From contig ONIQ01000002.1 of assembly GCA_900317925.1 (NCBI GenBank), positions 1 through 64,000 of the forward strand: DNA of 64,000 bases, given 5' to 3'. Numbering within the stretch: position 1 is the stretch's first letter; each line of letters begins with the position of its first letter. The DNA comes from an uncultured Bacteroidales bacterium (GTDB lineage Bacteria; Bacteroidota; Bacteroidia; Bacteroidales; UBA932). The notes below the pieces were generated by a model. The model was not told the origin of the DNA, ran no database searches, and worked only from the letters and a program-made list of their open reading frames with translations. Of the stretch, positions 55,959 through 62,923 are shown piece by piece. The position numbers and the translations under genes were made by a program.

Positions 55959-56537
55959 TTAATTATCCAAATTTTCGATAAGGGATGCAAAGTAAGCACT
56001 TTTTTCCGGATATCGCAAACTTAAACGGGAATAAATTTTCCGCGACTGCTCATAATAACCCTGTTCCGCATAGATTTGGGCCAGGGTTTCGGTGCAGAAC
56101 GGACTGTCTGCAACGTCCGCTTCTCCTTCAGCCGAAGCGGTTTCCGCGGCGCGTGCGGCATAGTGCGAAAACACATTGTCCCCTTCGCGCCGGACACCGT
56201 CGTACTGGGCCTGCGTGAAGAAATCGCCGCCCACAACGCGCACATCGGATTTCGGTTCCTCCTCTTTCGGGGCGATGAAGGATTTCAGCAGCGCGTCCAC
56301 ATCCTTGTCTTTCCAGTCGGTTTTCCGGGCCGATCGGACAATGTCCGAAATAATGGACCGCGTCCCGATATAGAGGGCTGCGTTGGCAAACTGTTCCTTG
56401 CCCCAGCCTTCTCCGCCCGACCGCACCATCCGCTCGCAAAGTTCCCGCCGGGCGGCGCCGAACCAGGGATACAGGTTCACCAGGCCAACCAGCTCTTCCA
56501 GCGTGAGGGATCGTATGTTAATATAGTCGAGCGCCAT
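55959..56537 (-). CDS. Small TPR-like protein of the lptE-secG operon
   Basis: A 192-residue soluble protein without signal. The N-terminal part is helical (LTLEELVGLVNLYPWFGAARRELCERM), the middle is charged, and one clear TPR-like helix pair ends the protein (TETLAQIYAEQGYYEQSRKIYSRLSLRYPEKSAYFASLI). Gaps of 3 and 13 bases place it between lptE and secG. Function unknown; a protein-contact role is likely. Confidence 0.75.
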   Translation of the reverse strand: MALDYINIRSLTLEELVGLVNLYPWFGAARRELCERMVRSGGEGWGKEQFANAALYIGTRSIISDIVRSARKTDWKDKDVDALLKSFIAPKEEEPKSDVRVVGGDFFTQAQYDGVRREGDNVFSHYAARAAETASAEGEADVADSPFCTETLAQIYAEQGYYEQSRKIYSRLSLRYPEKSAYFASLIENLDN

Positions 56538-56540
56538 CGG

Positions 56541-57044
56541 TTACCACTGTGCTACGGTAGCATTGAATATTTCATCCACCAGCTTCTTGATGATTTCCTC
56601 GCACAACTGGCCTTCCACGGCACCCAGGTCCTGCATGGAATCGTAATCTTCATAGGCCGTGAAACTCTTGTTGTCGAAACTGTCCTCGGGATATTTCTTG
56701 TTTTCGAACGAGATTTTCACCGTGACGGTGAGGCGGTTCTGGGCGGCCACCTCGTCGGCGGTCACCGCCGTGGCGCGCACGTCATACCCGGTAATTTCGC
56801 CCGTGATCTCCAGGTCGCCGTCCATGTCCACCTGCTCCAGGCGCGTCAGTTTGCGGAACTGGTCCTTCACGGCCTCGGTCAGGTCGTTGCTCAGCGACGG
56901 ATTCACCTTCAGCGCCTTGTATTCAAAATAGTTGATGGTGATGGTCTGCACATCCGGTTGGATGGAAGTTCCTGTAAACGAGTAGATTCCGCAGGCGGAA
57001 ACCAGCGGGAGAACCAGCAGCAGGAGAATCAGGCGGAGCTTCAT
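56541..57044 (-). CDS. lptE: LptE-family lipoprotein (LPS assembly at the outer membrane)
   Basis: A 167-residue lipoprotein with lipobox VSAC (Cys18) followed by GIYSFTG, the Bacteroidetes LptE start. The body alternates strands and helices as in LptE/RlpB. It would plug LptD in the outer membrane. Its ATG overlaps the stop of the sigma-54 activator (ATGA). Confidence 0.87.
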   Translation of the reverse strand: MKLRLILLLLVLPLVSACGIYSFTGTSIQPDVQTITINYFEYKALKVNPSLSNDLTEAVKDQFRKLTRLEQVDMDGDLEITGEITGYDVRATAVTADEVAAQNRLTVTVKISFENKKYPEDSFDNKSFTAYEDYDSMQDLGAVEGQLCEEIIKKLVDEIFNATVAQW

Positions 57045-58303
57045 TTCTTGGTAGGTTTGGTGTCAAGGCCGAACTTTTCAATCTTCCGGTACAGGGTCCG
57101 TTCGGAAATCCCCAGCTCTGCGGCCGCCAGTTTGCGGTTTCCGCCGGAGCGTTCAAGCGCCTTGATAATCAATTCTTTACTTGCATTGTTGATGGAAAGG
57201 GACTCGTCCAGGATCTGGGGCTGCTCTTCGGCATCGTTGTCCAGCGACACGGAGCGGACCTCGCCGCTGGAAACGGGGACCCCCACGCCCTGCCACTCTG
57301 CCTCCGGCATCTCCGGTCCGGCCAGCTGATGGGGGTGCGGGATCGTTCCCTCGCCGCCATAGACGGTCTTTTTCAGGTCTTCCACTTCCTGTTTGATGTC
57401 CAGGATCGCCTTGATGAACATTTCCCGGTCCGATGCGCTCATGCCCCCCGCCTCGTGGCCGCCGGCGGCTACCGGCAGGGTAACCGGCGCCTCTTTCGGG
57501 AGGTACTGCTCCAGCGTGAGGGAATCCACCATGCGGCGCTCGGCGCCCGGGGTGAGCTTCTCTCCCTCCAGGGCCGCTACGGTCTCGGCCACGTTTTTCA
57601 ACTGGCGGATGTTGCCCGGCCAGCGATAGCTCGTGAGCAGGCGGATGGCATCGCTGGTAAGATTCACCTTGCCCATGTTGTATTTCTCCGAAAAATCGGA
57701 GGTAAACTTCCTGAACAGCAGATAGATATCTTCTTTGCGGTCGCGCAGGGCGGGCAGGGAGATCTGGATGGCGCAGAGGCGGTAGTAGAGGTCTTCCCGG
57801 AACTTGCCCTGGCTCACGGCGTGCAGCAGGTTCACGTTGGTGGCCGCAATGACGCGGACATCGGTCTTCTCCACCTTGCTGGAACCCACTTTGATGAATT
57901 CGCCGCTCTGCAGGACGCGCAGCAGCTTGGCCTGGCTGGCCAGCGGCAGCTCCCCGATTTCGTCCAGGAAAAGGGTGCCCCCATCGGCCTCCTGGAAATA
58001 CCCCTTGCGGGTTTCGATGGCGCCGGTGAACGAGCCCTTTTCGTGGCCGAAAAGTTCGGAATCGACCGTTCCTTCCGGAATGGCCCCGCAGTTGACGGCG
58101 AAATACTTGCCGTTCTTGCGACGGCTGTTCTGGTGGATGATCTTCGGGATGTTTTCCTTGCCGACGCCGCTCTCGCCCGTGATGAGGACCGTCAGGTCTG
58201 TGGGCGCGATGGCCATCGCCGTTTCCAGGGCGCGGTTCAGCGCCGCGTCGTTCCCGATGATGTCGAATTTATTTTTGAGCCGCTGTAATTCTTGCGTATC
58301 CAT
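57041..58303 (-). CDS. Sigma-54-dependent transcriptional activator without receiver domain
   Basis: A 420-residue enhancer-binding protein starting almost directly with its AAA+ domain: Walker A GESGVGKE (43-50), sigma-54 contact loop GSFTGA (90-95, Ser for the common Ala) and Walker B DEIG (114-117). A variable linker leads to a Fis-type HTH (about 375-415, SGGNRKLAAAELGISERTLYRKIEKFGL). With no phosphoreceiver or sensor, its control must come through the linker, partner proteins or expression level. It leads the lptE-TPR-secG operon. Confidence 0.92.
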   Translation of the reverse strand: MDTQELQRLKNKFDIIGNDAALNRALETAMAIAPTDLTVLITGESGVGKENIPKIIHQNSRRKNGKYFAVNCGAIPEGTVDSELFGHEKGSFTGAIETRKGYFQEADGGTLFLDEIGELPLASQAKLLRVLQSGEFIKVGSSKVEKTDVRVIAATNVNLLHAVSQGKFREDLYYRLCAIQISLPALRDRKEDIYLLFRKFTSDFSEKYNMGKVNLTSDAIRLLTSYRWPGNIRQLKNVAETVAALEGEKLTPGAERRMVDSLTLEQYLPKEAPVTLPVAAGGHEAGGMSASDREMFIKAILDIKQEVEDLKKTVYGGEGTIPHPHQLAGPEMPEAEWQGVGVPVSSGEVRSVSLDNDAEEQPQILDESLSINNASKELIIKALERSGGNRKLAAAELGISERTLYRKIEKFGLDTKPTKK

Positions 58304-58320
58304 TTTTTTTCAACTTATCG

Positions 58321-58328
58321 CAAAGTTA
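58321..58328 (-). promoter_or_regulatory. -7 box for the sigma-54 activator
   Basis: Minus-strand TAACTTTG, 17 bases before the ATG at 58303. Confidence 0.5.
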
Positions 58329-58351
58329 ACGAATTTCCTGAAAATAATTGT

Positions 58352-58359
58352 TATCTTTG
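58352..58359 (+). promoter_or_regulatory. -7 box for the OmpA/TPR lipoprotein
   Basis: TATCTTTG, about 30 bases before the ATG at 58391, divergent from the activator promoter. Confidence 0.55.
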
Positions 58360-58390
58360 CCTAATTGAGAATTAAATCTTAATGCGAAAT

Positions 58391-60037
58391 ATGAAAAAAG
58401 GAATCAGAATTTTTGCAGCGGCAGTCCTGGGACTGGCCCTTGCTGCCTGCTCCTCGGCCGAGAAAATGGCCCAGCAGGCTGAAAATGTTACCGTGAAGTG
58501 CACCCCCGTGGTTCTCGAGGCCGTTGCCGGCAATGTGGACGCACAGGTGGCCGTAACCTATCCGAAGGACTATTTCCACCCCAAAGCCATCCTGGAGGTG
58601 ACGCCGGTGCTGGTTTATGAAGGCGGCGAAGCCAAGGGAAAAACCTTGATGTACCAGGGCGAAAAGGTGAAGGACAATTACAAGGTCGTCCCCACGGCCG
58701 GAACCACCGTCAGCGAGAAACTTCATTTCGATTATGTAGAAGGGATGGAGAATTCGCACCTCGAACTCCGCGGCGTGGCCCGTTACGGCAAGAAGTCCGT
58801 CAACCTGCCCGTCAAGAAGGTGGCCGACGGTGTGAACACCACGTACATGCTGGTCAAGCGTGAAGGCCAGCTGGCTTTTAAGAAAGACAACTACCAGTCT
58901 GTCATCAAGCAGACCGCCGAAGGCCAGATTCTCTATCAGGTGAACTCTTCCGAAGTGCAGAGCAAGCAGCTTTCCAGCCAGTCCGTGAAGGACTTCCAGG
59001 CCGCCCTGGACGAGATTGCCGCCAACGAGCGCAAGACCATCACGGGCACCGAAGTGGTTGCCTACGCTTCCCCGGAAGGTGGTGAGAAACTGAACGCCAA
59101 GCTTTCCGACAACCGTTCCAAGACGGGCGAGAAGGCTTTCGAGAAAATTACCAAGGGCAAAGAGGTGGGCAGCCCCGAGGTCCGCAGCATCGGTCAGGAC
59201 TGGGAAGGCTTCCAGGAGCTGGTGGCCAAGTCCGACATCCAGGACAAGGACCTCATCCTGCGCGTCCTTTCCATGTACAGCGATCCGGCCGTGCGGGAAA
59301 GCGAAATCCGCAACATGTCCCAGGTCTATACCTCGCTGCAGAGCTCGGTGCTTCCCGAACTGCGCCGCGCCCGTTTCATCGCCAATGTGGAATACCAGAA
59401 CTACACCGCGGAAGAGTTGGTGGAACTGGTCGATAACAACATCAACGTGCTGGACGAGGAAGCGCTCCTCCGTGCCGCCGCGCTGGTGAAGGACAATGCC
59501 AAGAAGGAAGAAGTTTACAAGAAAGCCGTGGAGAAATTCGGCAGCGACCGTGCCCAGTACAACCTGGCTGTCTGCTACTTGAAGGACGGTAAGCTGGACA
59601 AGGCCCAGAAGGCCCTCCAGGCCGTGAAGGAGCAGGACGGTGACGTCCAGAACGCCCTGGGTGTGGTGGCCCTGCGCAAGGACGACCTCGAGACCGCCAA
59701 GAAGTGCTTCAAGAAAGCCGGTACGGCCGAAGCCAAGGCCAACATGGGCGTGGTTGACATCCTCTCCGGAGACTATGCCAAGGCCGTCCAGGATCTGGCC
59801 GATGCCAAGGGCTGCTGCCACAACACGGTGCTGGCCTACCTGCTGAACGACCAGCCGGACAAGGCGCTTGCCGCCGCCCACTGCAAGGATCCCAAGGTGG
59901 CCTACCTGAAAGCCATCATCGCCGCCCGCCAGGGCAAGGCCGCTTCCGAGGTGAAGGGTTATCTGGAGGCCGCCGGCAAAGACAAGGAGTTGGCCGAGCG
60001 TGCTGCCAAGGATATCGAATTCGTAGATTATCGCTAG
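58391..60037 (+). CDS. Lipoprotein with OmpA-like and TPR domains
   Basis: A 548-residue lipoprotein (lipobox LAAC, Cys20). An N-terminal beta-rich part (about 30-190) precedes an OmpA-like segment around residues 230-275 (TEVVAYASPEGGEKLNAKLSDNRSKTGEKAFEK), which may contact peptidoglycan. TPR-like pairs then run to the C-terminus (KAVEKFGSDRAQYNLAVCYLKDGKLDKAQKALQ). It is Lys/Ala-rich with biased codons (AAG, GCC), suggesting high expression. ATG 58391 is preferred to 58382 as it opens a KK n-region. Probably an abundant envelope scaffold; not named further. Confidence 0.75.
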   Translation: MKKGIRIFAAAVLGLALAACSSAEKMAQQAENVTVKCTPVVLEAVAGNVDAQVAVTYPKDYFHPKAILEVTPVLVYEGGEAKGKTLMYQGEKVKDNYKVVPTAGTTVSEKLHFDYVEGMENSHLELRGVARYGKKSVNLPVKKVADGVNTTYMLVKREGQLAFKKDNYQSVIKQTAEGQILYQVNSSEVQSKQLSSQSVKDFQAALDEIAANERKTITGTEVVAYASPEGGEKLNAKLSDNRSKTGEKAFEKITKGKEVGSPEVRSIGQDWEGFQELVAKSDIQDKDLILRVLSMYSDPAVRESEIRNMSQVYTSLQSSVLPELRRARFIANVEYQNYTAEELVELVDNNINVLDEEALLRAAALVKDNAKKEEVYKKAVEKFGSDRAQYNLAVCYLKDGKLDKAQKALQAVKEQDGDVQNALGVVALRKDDLETAKKCFKKAGTAEAKANMGVVDILSGDYAKAVQDLADAKGCCHNTVLAYLLNDQPDKALAAAHCKDPKVAYLKAIIAARQGKAASEVKGYLEAAGKDKELAERAAKDIEFVDYR

Positions 60038-60076
60038 GTTCTTGCCGAATCCGTTAGGATAATCAAATTTTATTCG

Positions 60077-60084
60077 TATATTTG
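60077..60084 (+). promoter_or_regulatory. -7 box for tRNA-Ser
   Basis: TATATTTG about 40 bases upstream of the tRNA. No clear TTTG at -33. Confidence 0.55.
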
Positions 60085-60085
60085 C

Positions 60086-60122
60086 AGTCCCGGTTCGTTC
60101 AGCTAAGGGCCGGGACTCTTTT
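60086..60122 (+). terminator. Hairpin with T-rich tail between lipoprotein gene and tRNA
   Basis: AGTCCCGG (60086-60093) pairs with CCGGGACT (60110-60117), then CTTTT. It could end the lipoprotein mRNA, or form in the 5' leader of the tRNA precursor, because the -7 box sits immediately before it. Confidence 0.5.
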
Positions 60123-60124
60123 CA

Positions 60125-60212
60125 GGAGAGGTGGGTGAGTGGCTGAAACCAGCAGTTTGCTAAACTGCCGTACTCTATCAGGGTACCACGAGTTCGAATC
60201 TCGTCCTCTCCG
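60125..60212 (+). tRNA. tRNA-Ser (anticodon GCT)
   Basis: An 88-nt class II tRNA. The acceptor stem is GGAGAGG / CCTCTCC with discriminator G. The anticodon arm GCAGT-TTGCTAA-ACTGC gives anticodon GCT (reads AGC/AGT). It has a long variable arm (GTACTC...GGGTAC) and a T arm with TTCGAAT. CCA is not encoded. Confidence 0.97.
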
Positions 60213-60213
60213 C

Positions 60214-60250
60214 AAAAATCCCTTACAGAGCACTCTGTGAGGGATTTTTC
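60214..60250. terminator. Bidirectional terminator downstream of tRNA-Ser
   Basis: A long stem, AAAAATCCCT.ACAGAG with CTCTGT.AGGGATTTTT and a two-base centre, has a T-run on both strands. It would end the tRNA transcript and also reading from the opposite-strand genes to the right. Confidence 0.85.
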
Positions 60251-60266
60251 CTTGCTCATGGAATCA

Positions 60267-60575
60267 TTATTTCAAAACTTCCCACTCTCCACCGAAGCGT
60301 CCGCCCTTTCTACGGATATCGCCAGATTCCCTCAATTTCTTGGTAATCTTTTCTACCCATCGATCACTGACACCTAGTATTACAGCTAAATTCTTCTGCG
60401 TTATTTTTGAGTCTCTTCTCATCAATTCCTTAACTTTTTCCGCATACCTTTCCGAACTTGTTTCCGAACTGTGTTCGGTAACAGGTGTGGAAACAGCCCC
60501 TAAACGTAACGTCAATTCTACCCGGTCTGTATTGGGGCCGAAATGCTCTTTGAGTGGGATTATTATGACTGCATT
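60267..60575 (-). pseudogene. C-terminal remnant of an AlbA_2/Schlafen-type DNA-binding protein
   Basis: An open stretch (about 103 codons from the preceding stop) without an ATG; a TTG at 60515 would give 82 residues. It contains PLKEHFGPNTDRVELTLRLG and a winged helix-turn-helix (ITQKNLAVILGVSDRWVEKITKKL...GDIRRKGG) of the kind that ends AlbA_2-domain regulators. It overlaps the end of the intact AlbA_2 gene in another frame, so it is probably the leftover tail of a second, related gene. Confidence 0.55.
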
Positions 60576-62113
60576 GTTTTTCTATATTTCTGCCCTTTTG
60601 CTTTTGGATTCTCCGGGACTGTCATTTCTAAAAAACCCATGTCAATCAGCGGTTGAATATGGCGCTGGCGATTACGTGATTGGTTATATAAGCCCAACCT
60701 GTCCATTATCTCTTTTGATGTACGCGGAACCGAACAAAAGTTTACGATGTCTAGCTGTTTCTTGGTTAGTTGGTGCGTTTTGATGGTGCACTTCTTTTCT
60801 GATGGTGCGCTTTCATGGTGCACTTCGGTATTTGATGGTGCATTTTCATGGTGCGTTTCTCCGGAACTTGGTGCATTTACATGGTGCTCTTTTCGAAGGA
60901 TTGTTACGACGAACTCCTTGGTTTTCTCATTGTCGTTGAACTGCACGTCAATACCCGTATCCATAGCACGCTTGAGTCCACTGCCGGCGCCAGTGTAAGG
61001 CAGAAGGAAGGCGGCATTGTTGAACAAAAGGTCGTTTCTGGGCATGGACATGCCAGAGACGACGCTCTCTACCGTCATCCCTGCAGGCAGGTTGCCGGGG
61101 CTGTGAATCTCCACGCGATCATCAAAGATAAACACACGTACAGGCATGGTCCACACCAGGCTACGATGGACCAAGGCATTGGCGGTGAACTCCATAAGTG
61201 CGACAGACGGTATCTCAAGTTCTCCCAGAGAGTTGAAGTTCTCTTCTACCTGAACATTTCTCAAATTCCGGGTGAAGAACTGCATGATGGCGTTGAACTG
61301 ATGAAGGATGTTCCCCTCCATCGAGGTGTCGGGAAAACGGTCGCGATACTCGGTTCCGCCGATGGAATTACCGAAGAAACTGATGCATTTGGCCGTATAG
61401 GTGGGGAAGAAACGTTGGACGGCCTTGGCAAAGAGAATGATTGCAGCTACGGTAAATCGGCCGTCCGGCCTGATGAGTTTAAGGTTTCTAAGAATATCGG
61501 CCGCAGTTTTATCGTTAATCAGCAGCGATGCTATCTCATCGGCGTTCAAATCGGCCGGCTTTCTTCCATCATCTGTCTGTTTGGGCAATGCTTCGCGGAA
61601 TTTTTTGAGCAGGAAAGTCTTTATGGCTTCCATGTCCATGTCTTCCATCGTGGCGTCGGGTACAACAGCCTCATCTGCCTCGAAGGTGCCACAATCATCC
61701 ATCATGGCCTTGAGTTCCATGTTATCAAAAATCTTCCGCTTGTCCGATCCTTGCTTTATCCAAATGATGCCCTTGTTGTCGTGATAGGGCTTATTTGTTC
61801 CCTCTTTGATAATAGCAATCACAATGTTCCCACCCTTCACTTTGGAGGTTTCCGTCTCAATTAAAATGGAGGGATGAAGCATATCGCTGGCAATCTGGCC
61901 CAGAGCGGCAGTGGTTTCCTGGGTTTCCTTGTAGGAAAGGGCATTTATCACTCCTGTTTTGTCGTTAATTCCAATGACAATGCGCCCGCCACGGTAATTA
62001 CTCATGGCGCACATCTCGGTAGCGATGTCGTAATTATCCACGATACGCTCCTTGAACTGAACTTTGCCAACCTCGGCCAAATCTCTCAATTCCAGTATCT
62101 CTTTTTCGGTCAT
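60563..62113 (-). CDS. AlbA_2 (Schlafen-type) putative DNA-binding/ATP-binding protein
   Basis: A 516-residue protein: N-terminal AlbA_2 domain (about residues 1-130, E-x-VQFKER, CAMSNYRGGRIVIGINDKTG, YIWIKQGSDKR-like turn), then a divergent GHKL/ATP-binding-like half (PSVALMEFTANALVHRSL ... GNLPAGMTVESVVSG). A repetitive linker with HHxNAPS units follows, then a C-terminal winged helix. These proteins are common in genomic islands and their function is uncertain. Start ATG 62113 follows a -7 box at 62130-62137; the upstream TTG is less likely. It lies between a tRNA and integrase debris. Confidence 0.85.
   Translation of the reverse strand: MTEKEILELRDLAEVGKVQFKERIVDNYDIATEMCAMSNYRGGRIVIGINDKTGVINALSYKETQETTAALGQIASDMLHPSILIETETSKVKGGNIVIAIIKEGTNKPYHDNKGIIWIKQGSDKRKIFDNMELKAMMDDCGTFEADEAVVPDATMEDMDMEAIKTFLLKKFREALPKQTDDGRKPADLNADEIASLLINDKTAADILRNLKLIRPDGRFTVAAIILFAKAVQRFFPTYTAKCISFFGNSIGGTEYRDRFPDTSMEGNILHQFNAIMQFFTRNLRNVQVEENFNSLGELEIPSVALMEFTANALVHRSLVWTMPVRVFIFDDRVEIHSPGNLPAGMTVESVVSGMSMPRNDLLFNNAAFLLPYTGAGSGLKRAMDTGIDVQFNDNEKTKEFVVTILRKEHHVNAPSSGETHHENAPSNTEVHHESAPSEKKCTIKTHQLTKKQLDIVNFCSVPRTSKEIMDRLGLYNQSRNRQRHIQPLIDMGFLEMTVPENPKAKGQKYRKTMQS
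60784..60887 (-). repeat. 33-bp tandem repeat inside the AlbA_2 gene
   Basis: TGGTGC occurs seven times (60784, 60803, 60816, 60836, 60849, 60869, 60882) with 13/20-base spacing, a 33-base period repeated three times. In protein terms it encodes HHVNAPS, HHENAPS and HHESAPS units of 11 residues ahead of the C-terminal HTH. Confidence 0.85.
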
Positions 62114-62129
62114 AGCCTTCAAGTTTTTA

Positions 62130-62137
62130 CAAAAATA
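62130..62137 (-). promoter_or_regulatory. -7 box for the AlbA_2 gene
   Basis: Minus-strand TATTTTTG, 16 bases upstream of the ATG at 62113. Confidence 0.5.
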
Positions 62138-62155
62138 CGGATTTTTTGTCGGAGC

Positions 62156-62482
62156 CTACAACAAATTGTTGAATTTGGTCATGGATTGGGCCTTAATGGA
62201 GTCCACGATGTCGATGTAGGGCTTCATGGCCTTGTAGTCGGAGTGTCCGGTCCACTTCATCACGATGTTCGGGGTAATACCGAGGGAGAGGGCGTTGACG
62301 ATGAAGGTTCGGCGGCCTGTGTGAGTGCCGACCAGTTCCCACTTCGGTTGAATCTTGTCGGTTCGGACGTTACCCTTGTAGGTGGTGACGCGGATCTCCT
62401 CATTGATACCGGCTAGCTTGCACAACTCCTTGATGTCGCGGTTCATCGCCTGCCATGATGACGCCATGCTCTGTAAAAGCAT
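62156..62482 (-). pseudogene. Tyrosine recombinase (integrase) C-terminal fragment
   Basis: About 100 residues matching the catalytic end of Bacteroides-type phage/transposon integrases: THTGRRTF (box II His and Arg), MKWTGHSDYKAMKPYIDI (His and the nucleophile Tyr). The N-terminal core-binding domain and first catalytic Arg are missing. The reading frame opens into unrelated sequence after a TAA. It is a truncated, inactive remnant pointing to a lost integrated element. Confidence 0.85.
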
Positions 62483-62697
62483 AGGGTAAATACTTCCTGT
62501 GCTGCCCTCTTCTGTTTAAGGTCGCAATTTGCGACCTTAAAGACGCCCATTCTTCTTTGGTGAAGTTGAACTATCTCAAAATTTGCGACAGTTGGAACAT
62601 CCTTAAGTTCTTCCTCCAAAGCTGTATTTATATGCTTCGCGAGAGTTTTCTTGTCACGGCCGAAAAGAATCGACATTTGTGTTCGGTCCAACCATAC
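62443..62697 (-). pseudogene. RhuM/virulence-protein-like fragment
   Basis: The minus strand encodes VWLDRTQMSILFGRDKKTL followed by AKHINTALEEELKDVPTVANF, closely resembling the N-terminal DNA-binding part of RhuM-family proteins. Just upstream this frame is closed by a stop and continues only in another frame. Downstream the similarity fades and runs into the integrase fragment. No ATG in frame at the start. Confidence 0.55.
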
Positions 62698-62759
62698 TGT
62701 TCTTCAATCAACGCCGGGCTATTCCGGCTTTCAAAGATAATCAAAGGAATCCATTCCGC

Positions 62760-62876
62760 ATACATGATTGCATTCATAATCTTCCTAAGCGGGTATTTTC
62801 TCTTCCGCTGTTGCGGATCCAGGATAATTTCCGTAACTTGCCACTGTTTATCAGTGAGGTTACATAAAGTTACGAA
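62760..62876 (-). pseudogene. N-terminal scrap of an IS5-family-like transposase
   Basis: A minus-strand frame reads NLTDKQWQVTEIILDP then QQRKRKYPLRKIMNAIMY. It fits the start of IS5-type (DUF4096) transposases, where LTDxQW and RxxxNAIxY are hallmarks. There is no start codon, and the catalytic DDE domain is absent. Confidence 0.5.
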
Positions 62877-62923
62877 GATTTACACACTTTATTAGCAAAT
62901 TTAAACAGCTTCTAATAGAAGTA

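Noticed and set aside
60784..60887. CRISPR-like array
   Set aside because: The short alternating repeats are in-frame within a coding sequence, with no unique spacers of 30+ bases and no cas genes.
62557..62895. Plus-strand open frame opposite the RhuM/IS5 fragments
   Set aside because: It matches nothing, while the minus strand carries recognisable pieces of known families in the same bases.
60190..62923. tRNA-Ser as attachment site of the integrase element
   Set aside because: I found no second copy of the tRNA 3' end near the far edge of the debris, so no attL/attR pair can be named.
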